From: Amyelois transitella
Taxonomy: Eukaryota; Arthropoda; Insecta; Lepidoptera; Pyralidae
Direction: 5' to 3'
NCBI RefSeq assembly: GCF_032362555.1
Contig: NC_083514.1
Coordinates: 3,395,001 to 3,459,000 of the forward strand
DNA: 64,000 nt
Shown here: positions 20,845 through 30,386 of the stretch, piece by piece
Position numbering within the stretch: the stretch's first letter is position 1
Layout of the letters: every line of letters starts with the position of its first letter
The notes under the pieces: model-generated
Database searches by the model: none
The model's input: only the letters and a program-made list of their open reading frames with translations
What the model was told of the DNA's origin: nothing
Translations under genes and position numbers: made by a program

Positions 20845-23800
20845 CTACAAGAATAAAGTTAGTGCTGAACTCTAAAATTTGAAGAAAGATTTAGACATGA
20901 TACAAGCTGTGGTGGAGGAGAAAGAGAAAGATATTTCAAATAAGGAGGATGAAGCTCCGACTATACACGATAGGTATCCAGACTTTACACGATCTATCTG
21001 ATAAAACTTATGTTCCAAGTGATGTAGGACTGTCTTCAAATTCTTCCAATTCTGAAGAGTTTAGTGACAGTTTTTCAAATGAAATATCAAAAATACAACC
21101 TGTTGAACATGTACATAACTATATATAGGGTAAACCGTATAGCTATTGCCCACTTAAGGACTTCAAACACTTTGGCTTCAAACAATAAAAAAAGTATTAC
21201 AAGTTTCAACCATTTATAATTTTTTTCTTATGTCTAAATAAGATCTCCATCAAAGTGTTAACGGTTTTTAGTTAAAACTTACATGGCTTAGAAAATAAAT
21301 AAACAAATTTAAAATTATCCAAAAATGTACAGTTATTGCCCATTGCTTACACTAATTGCCCACATCACAGCACAGTAATTGCCCAGTACCTTAAAATGAT
21401 AAATTAGACTTTGAACTTTTGTCACTCCTTCTGATGTTCTTCAAAAATGCCTTCCACCAACCATCACCTAGCCTATTTTAAAAAAAAACTAATTAGGGCG
21501 CGGGTTTTCTTCCAAAAACTTTTGCACGGAGTCTAAAATGTCTATTTCGAGGAAATCCTTTTCTAGCCGATATTATTATCCAATCCTCCAAACGACTTTC
21601 TTCAGACAGTTAATATAGGTGACTAGCTGTGCCCGCAACTTCGTCCACGTGGAATAATTATTTTGGAATTATTGAAGCCCTCAAGACTAAATAATTTTCC
21701 CCGTTTTTTCACATTTTCTATTATTTCTTTGCTCCTTATAGTTACAGTGTGATATTATATAGCCTAAAGTATTGCTCAATTAATGGTATATTCAACGCAA
21801 AAAGAATTTTTCAATTCGAACCAGTAGTTCCTGAGATTAGCGCGTTCAAACAAACAAACAAACTCTTCAGCTTTATAATATTAGTATAGATTAGTATAGA
21901 TGGTCCTGTAGCAATAGATTTAAAGCTTACTTAATTGAAGTTGAAGCGCAGTCAGAGTAAGAGAAGAGGGGAAAGGATATAAGATAAAATGAAAGATTTA
22001 AATTACTTTTTAAGTGTATAGGAACAAACGGGCCAAAAAATACAATAAACTTGACTCTTGTCAAACAGACATTTTTAAATTTACTTGTCCACCGAATTTA
22101 TGGCGGGACGAAGGAGTTCCGCGTATGAGATTTTATACATACGGTTGTCCGTTTGTTACTAACATAAAATTTTATTTATTTATAGTATTTACAACTATTT
22201 AAATGTGATCCCTACATTCCTAAACTGGTTTTATGTCCCAGATTTTTTAATACAGGATGACTTTTAATTCAACTGCATAAATTTAACTGTTAAGTGTACT
22301 CATCTAAAGGATATTTAAAAACGTTAAAAGAAAAATATCGGTTCATATTTCAGAAAGTACGAAAAAAATAAAAGTATCAAAATCCACGATCCTAAATACG
22401 TAATATCACCCCCGCCGGCGGAATGGCGACGCGTAAGATTCAGAGGTCAACGACACAATTCATTCAGCTGAGCGATCTCGACAACTCTGTACTTTACTCG
22501 ATCTTGATACTAGAAAAATAATTAATTTTTAAGACATTTATTTACATGTTTAGTTTTAATTTCTTTTTGTAGTATTGGTCTTTAATAAAGCGTGTGATGT
22601 AGTTTTGAGGGTTTTTTTAAATGTGGAAATGATGATGTTTAATTTAAATAAAAATAGGCTCAAACGGCTCAGAAGCATGGGTATAGTCTATGTTTAAAAG
22701 GATGCAGTTGTTTTATGTCACCCTGTATAGTAGCGGAGACTGGACCTCGGATCACAGTATTTTTCAGCAATTTGCCTTGTAGACAAATTGTTAGAAGCAT
22801 CTTGAAGAGCCTCGATAGCTTTCTGTAAATTTTCTTTACTATATTGCACTTTTGGTGACTTTGGCATACCTACTGTAAATAAAACAATACTAGCCAATAA
22901 GATGTGCATAGCGATTGGCTACCCGCACCCACGAAATAATGTTAACAATATTTGCTACATTGTCAATATTATTGCGTGTGTTTGGCAAAAATATTGACAA
23001 TATTATTGTAACAATATTATTGCGCGTTGCATTAAGCTAATAAATGTGACGGCAACATTACTGACTTAATCAAAAAATTGCCGATAATGATTGCCCTGGG
23101 CAATAACTATACATATTAACCATGGCAATCACTAAAATTATGGTGGGCAATAACTAAAAATATGCCGAAATACGTACAGCGATTGCCCACCATTAAAAAA
23201 CCGTTCAATCTAATCTGATTGCAAATATTTTCATTAAAAACATAACATAACACTTATGCTTTTGTCATAACCATACACCAATAATGAAATATCAAATAAA
23301 ATGCAAAAAAAATTAACCTCTATGCAAGTAATTCCTTAAGAAAATTGCTAAAATGCTTACCTGTTTGAGTAAGACGTTCACCCGTCTTAACAAAATCTAC
23401 CATTACTATTTTTTTTTCTTCAATGTTAACACTTATCAATTTTAAAATCTACTATAAATTGACCATAGAGTAACCTAGTAAATTATATTCGAAACAAGTG
23501 AGAACACAAACTTTGATTCAGATTTTTTTTCTAAAAACGGGCAATCACTGCCTGTGGGCAATCACTCTCTGGTTTACCCTATATATATATATGCGTGTTA
23601 GTAAACCACCAGAGAGGTTTGGCTATGGAAATGTATGTTTATCCAGAAAAATTATATAAAAGAATGGATGATTGTTTACAGGAAATAGGATATAAAAAAT
23701 CTATTTATGAACCATGTTTATATGTAAAGAGGTCTGTTGAGGAAGTTATAAGTTACTGAACTTACATAGCTCTATTTGTTGATAATTTAAGCGATTTTTT

Positions 23801-26800
23801 GGTTTATTTTAATAAATGGTGATATCGTTTATTTTTAAAGTATGTAATTATCTATGGTTCTTGTGGAAAAAAAATGTCAAAGTACGTACCATAGTAATAG
23901 GTGGCGAAATAGCCCAGCAGATCCTCATGAAAACGCTGGGGTATTCCCTAACGGCGAAGTACACATCTTCGCAGAAGGTGGTCTGACCGTAAACGAAGGT
24001 CACGACGAAGCCCACGACCGCCGCTATGGCAGCCCTGGGCCGAGTCACCGGCCAATCCATTAGGAAGTTCACGGTGTATAACCCCGCCTGAACAATAAAA
24101 ATACTGCTGCCTTATACCAAAAAAAGATTGCTCCTGTAGCATAGCACGCGCGACGCCGTTTTTATCGATAGTACATCGCGTGATAAAAACGGATGCTACG
24201 GTGGCTAACTGATGCTGCAATTATGTTATTGGGGGTATGTCTTAAAACGTGTCTTTAATGTAAGTATTTTTATCAATCATTTATATGAGCTTAAAAAGCT
24301 TAGATACAATGATCATCATTATCATCCAGGCCCAAGCCCGCCTTTTACCATGATACAAAGGTCAGGTACCTAAGTAGGTACTGCTCTCATAACCTGGTTA
24401 ATAGGGGATCCTAACTCTGCCCAGTGGTTGTGATTATAACACTGGTATACCTTAGCACTGGTATGTTTTAAAGTCAATGTTATCACTCTAAAATCTTTAG
24501 CGTTACATTACACAATTTTTTTAATACTACTATTACCAAGCGCTCCGTGACCACGGATCATTGTAACTTAATTCGAAACGTCCGAGATAAAATAAAGGTA
24601 GTACGTTTTGTGCGCGTTCTATACCTGTAGTATTTTTAAAGATTATCACTCAAATTCATCGACACCCATATAATCAGATAAGCACAATGTTAATAAAGAC
24701 CTGCGTGCACAACGTCATAATCCCGAGCAGACAGAACAAGAAGCAGATGACAACAAGGAAGATCCACGTGATCTTGCGCACCGACCGCCCGGAGAACGTC
24801 GACATTATTGTCTGCACTAATAATGCCTGAAAAAGGAAGTTCTTTTTGATATTATCTTTACTATACCTACTAGACCTTTGCTTGTGGCTGCACTCCCGTG
24901 AGAATTTTAGAAAAAAGTAGCCTATGTTTTTTAGTTTATTCACTACAAAGCCAGGGTCGGCGAATTGTTTGTAATAAAATGATACCTACCTAAAAGATTG
25001 AAGAATGGTAGAACTATTTGAAATAAGTAAGTAGGTACTTACGCAACTGGTAAGTGATAAAACAAATATGGTGAAAAATAGTAGCGCCGACCAAAACTGA
25101 CTGCCTGGCACTCGGGTCACGTAGTCAGACCACAGAATCATTGACGATGAGGCGCCTACGAACAAAATAATATTATTTTTTTAACAGCGGAATAACTTCC
25201 CACAGTCAACGCTAAAATAGCGGAACTCAATAGGGTGCAGCTAGTATTTAAGCTCCAAACTGTAGATTCTTGCGTGATTTACTCTTTACTGCTATTAGCT
25301 GATGGCGTTCCACACTTCGCTTTGATTGGTTGATGGAGTATCACACTTTGCTGTGATTGGCTGATGGCGTGTGACGTATACTTAGATGACACCACAATAG
25401 GTCGATGGGGTTGTGTTAAATAATAATTTACGTGATACTAGGTACCTTTCCAAATATTCGTGCTATTGTCGTAATCAGTATACAATGCTCCGTGCGCCGC
25501 TCCCAGCACCATGGCGCTGGTCATACAACTGGTCTTGGATACGAGGAAGGCCAGAAGCGAAGTGGTCCCCAGCTTGTGCTGCTGTTTGGGGCAGTACGAG
25601 CCTAGCATCACGAGGGAACCTTGGGAGACCGTCATTTGGATGAGAGAGTACTCTACTGCCTCCCGCCATATCTGAAATGAAGAATTTCGATGAAGATGTT
25701 TTGTTGATTTCTAGTATCGTGTAGCTTCTTGCTATCTTATTTTGATACGCTGCTCATTTTTGTTTCTATGAATGCTGGATGGAATATTAGCGGTCTTTCT
25801 TTTCGCAGTCCTCATGAAGTAGGTATACTATGTCTAATTTAACGTATTATCGCGACATGCTCTTACGCACTGCAGCAGCATTTTGTATGATTGCTGAGTT
25901 AGTTAATAATTTACATAAATATATGGAGTGAAGAGGTCCTTCATCTACTATTCTGGAACCCCATGCAGGCTGTACTTACACTAATAAATATACCTGTTAT
26001 CCCATTTATCCTAAAATAACTGTGTGTGCAATAAACTTCAAAAGCCATTACCAATGAACCTTAAGAAATATCAATAAAGATTAATATAGTGGTAGTAGTA
26101 CCTGTATCAAATAGCAGGTGCCCATCGGCGCGACCTGTGTCCACAAAAACTTTGAATACCCTATCTTAGAAAAATTTTGCCAACATAATGCTTAAGCATA
26201 TAAAAAAAATATATAGTGTTAGCAGTCTCATAATTAAGGGAATAAACATTTTACCTTCGTGCCTCTAAGCAAAACTCCCCAGTCGCAAATTTGGAATATC
26301 TTCAAGGATCCGTCCAGCCGGAACGCGCCTATAGCGCAGCAGATCAGCATCAAGTACGTCAGTACGTCTTTGAACAGCACCAACTGAAGAGTTATAAGTA
26401 AACTAAATAATGTACGTACCTACGACTGATTATATTTTCTGTAACAAAGTATTTACAAACAAAACAAACTTAGTTGATGAGAACGATGAGATGTTTTTAC
26501 CACCGCTTCTACATCTCTTGCCTGTTGGAAGCGGTGGCAACGTACAGTTAAGACTTGTACTTTTAACCCGAATTAAATCTCTACTCATAACAATTCTCTC
26601 ATCCAATTTTGAATGTTACTTTTAATAATACATTTTAGGTGTATCCATTCCATCCATAGTTTGGGAAGAATTACCCGCACATCCGCAACTGAAGTGTAAC
26701 CATAAAAATAAACCATCCTTCCTACTAATATTATAAATGCGAAAGTTTGTAAGTATGTCAGGATGTTTGTCACGCAAAAACAACTGAACCGATTACGATG

Positions 26801-29619
26801 AGATCTGGTATGTAGCTGAAGACACAGAATAACATATAGGCTACTTTTTATCCCGGAGTTCCCGCGGGATTGATTCCATTCGTACAAAGTCGCGGGCCGC
26901 CTCTAGTACCTGTCATATTATGTGTTAGGCGGCCCTTCAAAGAATGCGTAGGTCCGACGGGAGTTCAGTGCTTCATTTAAAAACGTAAACTCAGAGAGGT
27001 AGGGGTGACCCAAGGTTAAAGCCACGATGATTAGGGAAAATTACCTATAAGTAATTTACCTTAGAAAAGCTGTAAATGCGTTTGATAGCAATGCAGTAGA
27101 TGAGCAGCCAGCTGATGACGAAATAACAGGATACTTCCCACACCACGTCGCCCAGCCCGCCCTCCAGGCCCGACCTCTTCAAGTTTAAGACAAAATTGCT
27201 AGAAATGCACAAAATTTTTAAGTGAATGGGTTTCTTTTCAAAATTCAAATTCAAATTCAAAATTCATTTATTCCTTAAAAATATGTGTACATAGAGGTGG
27301 TCAATAAAATATGGTGTTATTTTGTGATTAATTTGCCGTGTACTTTGTAAGAGATTCCTCTTATAAAGTAGGGGTTTTGAGCTCTAAGTGGTAGCTATCT
27401 CTATATATAAATCTCTCTCTTTATAAATAATTATTCTGTCTGATTTAAATGAATTTCTGCAGCCTCAGCTGGGTATTGATTTAAAAACACTAGGAATTTG
27501 ATATTTTATGATTCTAACGATTTGGTGCCGACGACGCTGCCGATGCTTATGGTTACCTGAGAATAACTTTACAAGAGGAATTGAGTTTACATCTTAGTAC
27601 GGTATTATAAAACGAGATGGTAAATGCTATGGCTAAATGAGCAATTACGACATTAGGTTTTCAAGTAGGTACCTATAATCATTAAAAAATTGTAAATATA
27701 CTAACAAAAAGAAAGACTGCGCGGGCGTTTCGCTATCGGGCGACAACAGCCGATGTCTGGCTGCACACGGCGGCGACGCCTGCGCAGCGCAGTGCAACCA
27801 CGGCAGGAACGAGTGGAACGAATGTACCAGCAGCGCTAAGGACCATGCGCACACGGCGCTTAACGTGAAGGCAGTGAATAGTGCGCAGAGTAGCATGGCG
27901 TAGCCGATTCCTGATACGTAGAACAATTAAGTTGTTATCCTCCATCGTTAGGTATTACCTATGTTGTTTATTCCTACCTACATTAAAAAAATATTGCATA
28001 AAACATATTTAAACAAGCTTAAGAATTGTATCTACTAGTCAGTCAGTGGAAAATTTCATAAATTTCATTGAGGTATAAATCTGCATTTATAAGAAGCGAT
28101 GTCCTCTGACCTCCGGAACCTTGATCCTCATACTAACCGTTATGTAAGTAGGTACCTACACAATACCTAGTTGCATTTTATATCTACTCTCTGCCGCTGG
28201 TAACATCTCATTTCTCATTTACATACTTCATCTCTTACAGTTGAAATCGGCAAATATGTTTTCTAATAATGTGTATTAATCATGTACCTACATTATTCGT
28301 AATTCATATTCGTATAAAATAAAAAAATAACCTCTAGCCATTGGCGCCAAATCCCAGCAATTTAACACACCCTTCTTCGTGACCACTCCTATAGCCAGCT
28401 CCAAATAAAACATGGGATACCCCACGAACAAACTGAACAAATTGTACAGGAATATAAAGGGTAACAGTTGGGATAGGTCGTGGATGTAAGGGTGCCACCA
28501 CATCTGTAGGATTCCGATGCAAGACGACATCACAAGTTGGCGGTAAGTTATGTTGTTCGACCAGCGATCTGGTACCTGGAAGTTAGCACATATCACGTCT
28601 TTATTCTGGGCTAGACAGAGCCAACAGTCATGAACAGGCTAGCCCGTCGAACTTCTAAGTTTATTTGCCTTAATTATTTAAGTCTAGGTACTATGAAATT
28701 ATTTAGGTACGCTCCAAATAATTCGGAATAGTATGACTAAAAAGTACTAGTGTATACGTCGTCTCAATTAGAGCTAATTAACACCATGGTGCGCGCGAAA
28801 AATTAATCGCGCAAAAAACTATGCATATCGTTGTTCTGCTTTTTATTATAACTTGAAACGGGACAGCGATAGTTTTAAGGGCAATAAAAATGGCGTCGCG
28901 TACCATGCATACGGTGGTGGTAATTACCACTATTGACAGTAGGTAAACATAACATTTCCATCTTATAAAACTGGTTTTTATAAGCCAGTATTATTACTGA
29001 GTAGAAAATAACGTGTGCGCCAAACGGGGAAATAGTCCTACACTACTACAGTCGCCTGCGGATAAACATGACCCTGTGTTCTTATAAGATATCTAAACTA
29101 AATTCAAACCCATAATGAGGTCAAGTTTCTCTAGACACGACTATATCCTAGATACAAAATTAAGTAGAAACAATTTTTTCATAAACAATGATTCAAAATA
29201 AAGAATTTCGTGACTTACCAAAGGATGATCATCAGTGGATTCTGAATCGGCATCAGCCGTGTGGGAAACAGTTTTCGTTCGAGTGCTCTGAAATATAAAG
29301 AAATGTATAAAAAGAAAAATCCTATATTAAAAAAGATAACATAGTTAACATGTAATTTAAAAATTCTCAAAAACTACAGAGCATATTATAGATAAAAACC
29401 TCGGAGTCTAGTAGTTTATATTAACTGAAATTAAATTAAATAATTAAGAATTCTTATCCGCCGAGCTTGCATGAAAAGAGTTATGAATGTGGATGAAGCG
29501 AAGGAAATATGCAGAGATCGTGGCAAGTGGAAAGAGGTAGTCTCTGCCTACCCCTCCGGGAAAGAGGCGTGATTTTATGTATGTATGTATATAAGAATTA
29601 TTACCTCACTGTCGCTCAT
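20677..29619 (-). CDS. Divergent SLC6-family (sodium:neurotransmitter symporter-like) transporter, eleven exons
   Basis: Exons in gene order (minus strand): 29619-29605, 29287-29219, 28575-28332, 27910-27706, 27174-27060, 26383-26255, 25671-25446, 25155-25043, 24826-24701, 24087-23890, 20844-20677. All phases agree and sum to 535 codons plus TGA. SLC6 proteins are 12-TM plasma-membrane carriers of amino acids or amines. Family marks: WSNN before TM1, VGYPMFYLELAIG in TM2, GIGYAMLLCALF in TM3, a Cys-bearing loop after LPWLHC, WREAVEYSLIQ...SQGSLVMLGSY in TM6, WSALLFFTIF in TM8, the RICW block in TM10-11 and GLWPPHGAMVGWLL in TM12. The TM1 core and TM8 ion-site residues deviate strongly from the norm. 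The substrate cannot be named. The first exon codes only MSDSE. The C-terminal tail is uncertain. Confidence 0.88.
20881..21127 (+). mobile_element. Ty1/copia-like remnant, left part
   Basis: The broken frames read an acidic hinge (VVEEKEKDISNKEDEAP, then VPSDVGLSSNSSNSEEFSD) of the kind found between integrase and reverse transcriptase in copia elements. It breaks off at 21127 where a pogo-like element begins and resumes at 23582. It contains stops and frameshifts. Confidence 0.55.
21622..21890 (-). mobile_element. Non-autonomous Helitron, nested in pogo-like element 1
   Basis: On the minus strand it runs from CTATACTAATATTATAAAGC to GGGCACAGCTAGT. These are the typical 5' and 3' ends (CTAGT end) of short lepidopteran Helitrons. 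Internal text includes GAACGCGCTAATCTCAGGAAC, also familiar. It is non-coding. Confidence 0.8.
22253..22725. mobile_element. MITE (Tc1/mariner-type ends) inside the pogo-like HTH gene
   Basis: The inverted ends are CAGGATGACTTTTAATTCAA(C)TGCAT at 22253-22278 and its imperfect complement ATGCAGTTGTTTTATGTCACCCTG at 22702-22725, with TA on both sides (22251-22252, 22726-22727). There is no coding capacity. It splits the HTH_psq reading frame: the frame resumes on the far side with FKNLGHKTSLG. Confidence 0.75.
22728..22867 (-). pseudogene. HTH_psq domain fragment of a pogo-like transposase
   Basis: From the ATG at 22867 the frame reads MPKSPKVQYSKENLQKAIEA and then STRQIAEKY, a Pipsqueak-type helix-turn-helix as in the N-terminus of pogo/Tigger transposases. 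It runs into the MITE at 22725 and stops. The continuation KNLGHKTSLG at about 22215-22248 is again followed by a stop. The rest of the enzyme is absent. Confidence 0.75.
23582..23830 (+). pseudogene. Ty1/copia-like remnant, right part (reverse transcriptase)
   Basis: The frames read RVSKPPERFGYGN, then YKRMDDCLQEIGYKKSIYEPCLYVK and YIALFVDNLSDFL. These match the copia RT region around the (Y/F)VDD box, here VDN. It has an internal stop after VISY. Together with 20881-21127 it makes one old copia copy split by pogo-like element 1. Confidence 0.65.
23890..24087 (-). CDS. SLC6-like exon 10 (TM10-TM11)
   Basis: Acceptor attgttcag, donor ATG|gtacgt, 66 codons in phase 0. It encodes AGLYTVNFLMDWP, VYGQTTFCEDVYFAV and MRICWAISPP, matching the family's VYG...F..D...M and RICW blocks. 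Confidence 0.9.
24156..24192. repeat. 11-bp hairpin in SLC6-like intron 9
   Basis: CCGTTTTTATC at 24156-24166 is perfectly complementary to GATAAAAACGG at 24182-24192, with a 15-base loop. It lies 69 bases upstream (in gene sense) of exon 10. Confidence 0.6.
24701..24826 (-). CDS. SLC6-like exon 9 (TM8 end and TM9)
   Basis: Acceptor ctttttcag, donor CAG|gtcttt, 42 codons in phase 0. It encodes ALLVQTIMSTFSGRSVRKIT and a TM9 ending LLGIMTLCTQ, matching the family's CFLLGLPMCTQ-type text. The second extended donor position is weak. Confidence 0.88.
25043..25155 (-). CDS. SLC6-like exon 8 (TM7-TM8)
   Basis: Acceptor gttcgtag, donor TGC|gtaagt. It reads GASSSMILWSDYVTRVPGSQ and FWSALLFFTIFVLSLTSC. 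The family's usual GLDSQF in TM8 is SLTSCA here, so the Asp used for sodium site 2 in relatives is a Thr. Confidence 0.88.
25446..25671 (-). CDS. SLC6-like exon 7 (TM6-TM7)
   Basis: Acceptor catttcag, donor AAAG|gtacct, ends in phase 1. It encodes IWREAVEYSLIQMTVSQGSL, VMLGSY and then a TM7 segment. It aligns with the family's W.DA..Q.F.S.....G.L..L.SYN core. Confidence 0.9.
26255..26383 (-). CDS. SLC6-like exon 6 (TM5 and extracellular loop)
   Basis: Acceptor aacttcag, donor AAG|gtaaaa, 43 codons in phase 0. It encodes LVLFKDVLTYLMLICCAIGA, then FRLDGSLKIFQICDWGVLL. It replaces the family's TATFPY...RG.TLPGA segment with little identity. Confidence 0.82.
26720..26907 (+). mobile_element. 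Short non-autonomous Helitron (Lep1-like) in SLC6-like intron 5
   Basis: It starts TCCTACTAATATTATAAATG and ends in CTAGT at 26903-26907, with internal AACTGAACCGATTACGATGA, TTTTTATCCCGGAGTTCCCG and AAGTCGCGGGC. This is the layout I know from the abundant lepidopteran Lep1 Helitrons. It is non-coding. Confidence 0.88.
27060..27174 (-). CDS. SLC6-like exon 5 (TM4)
   Basis: Acceptor gaagag, donor AAG|gtaaat, entered in phase 2. It encodes SGLEGGLGDVVWEVSCYFVI, then SWLLIYCIAIKRIYSFSK, a TM4 of the family type (LAW...Y.CI.KG.K..GK). Confidence 0.88.
27706..27910 (-). CDS. SLC6-like exon 4 (TM3 and extracellular loop 2)
   Basis: Acceptor cgtatcag, donor TT|gttagt. It encodes GIGYAMLLCALFTAFTLSAV, VHSFHSFLPWLHC and a loop with two more Cys. 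The LPW..C pattern and the TM3 start GIGYA are family marks. The opposite-frame ORF in this place is a shadow. Confidence 0.88.
28332..28575 (-). CDS. SLC6-like exon 3 (TM1-TM2) with degenerate TM1 core
   Basis: Acceptor acttccag, donor GAG|gttatt (weak). It reads VPDRWSNNITYRQLVMSSCI, GILQMWWHPYIHDLSQLLPF and VGYPMFYLELAIG. Aligned without gaps, CIGILQMWWHPYI takes the place of the family's AVGLGNVWRFPYL: the sodium-binding Asn is Gln and the gating Arg is Trp. The NGGGAF that follows is lost. Confidence 0.88.
29219..29287 (-). CDS. SLC6-like exon 2, cytoplasmic N-terminus
   Basis: Acceptor atatttcag, donor TTG|gtaagt, 23 codons. It encodes a hydrophilic Ser/Thr/Asp-rich tail (STRTKTVSHTADADSESTDD), as expected of an intracellular N-terminus. 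Confidence 0.75.
29462..29592 (+). repeat. Family C short repeat
   Basis: Text: GTTATGAATGTGGATGAAGC, GATCGTGGCAAGTGG, GTAGTCTCTGCCTACCCCTC, ending CGTGATTTTATGTATGTATG. Other copies: 36415-36600, and the copy split by the LINE (30230-30293 with 35731-35775). Confidence 0.75.
29605..29619 (-). CDS. SLC6-like exon 1 (MSDSE)
   Basis: ATG at 29619, five codons, donor GAG|gtaata, phase 0, matching exon 2. The exon is tiny and is chosen because exon 2 has no ATG and the phase and donor fit. Another start is possible. Confidence 0.6.
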
Positions 29620-29954
29620 TTTATAAATGATAAATAAACGTAAATAGTCACTAAAACACAATCGATATATAAGTTTCACATAAACTCGCATCCAAATAAG
29701 TCAGGTTGAAGTTGGAAGACAGCTCGCATCAATGCCCAGTTTAACACAGGTTTTTTATTTTTCTATAATACAAAAAGGTTCAACTTTGAAAGAGTAAAAA
29801 TTTAATAATCGTTAGAAACCCAGCACCCTGCTTTCAACAGCACACAGTTTTTCTTTTTGTTTAGTTTGTCTCGCTGGGAAATGGTGTGCAATTTTTTTTT
29901 TATATATGCCTATGGTAGCTATACATCATGGCCATCTGGGTTGTTTTGCTGTTT

Positions 29955-30205
29955 GATGCAATTGTTACAGTGGACCAGAGTCAGGCAGTGTTATAACTGC
30001 AATGAGTACAGCCCAGCATATCAAGTTACCTAACTTCATTGCAAGGTGGAGTTCCATGCAGGGTAACGTGATATGTGGTTGACTGTACATAAATATGAAA
30101 GAAAATACCCAAAACCGGAGACTTGTGAATGATTTAAAATATTTCCATAAGCAGGGAATTGAATCCGGGACCATGTAGTTTCCACTGCGCCACGTAGCCA
30201 TGGTA
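29955..30205 (-). repeat. tRNA-derived SINE
   Basis: Read on the minus strand from 30205: ATGGCTACGTGGCGCAGTGG gives an A-box-like sequence and GGTCCCGGATTCAATTCCC a B-box-like one, followed by an unrelated body. This is a pol III promoter, not a functional tRNA: the cloverleaf is not completed. Confidence 0.7.
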
Positions 30206-30386
30206 ATCATTTAAAAGTTTTTATAAAATAATAGATGTATTACGAAAAGATGTTGTATTATGTGAAAGAAGTTAAAGAAATATGTAGGGATCAGTGTCGC
30301 GTGAGCGGTCGGTAAGTTCGCACACGTACTGAGTTAGACAAATTTGCTCGCATTACCGTTGACTCTGTTCTCGGTCTACCCTCATC

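Larger units (their letters stand above)
21128..23579. mobile_element. Pogo-like DNA transposon 1, defective, with arrays of ATTGCCCA
   Basis: The ends are GGGTAAACC (21128-21136) and GGTTTACCC (23571-23579), each followed inward by a spacer and ATTGCCCA, and flanked by TA. The 8-mer ATTGCCCA or its complement occurs at 21145, 21335, 21355, 21378, 23097, 23144, 23182 and 23555, with seven-base matches at 23090 and 23539. All lie within about 260 bases of the left end or 500 of the right, and face mostly inward. The only coding trace is an HTH_psq domain on the minus strand (22867 downward). No DDE domain is left. The element is itself broken by a MITE and a Helitron. Confidence 0.78.
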
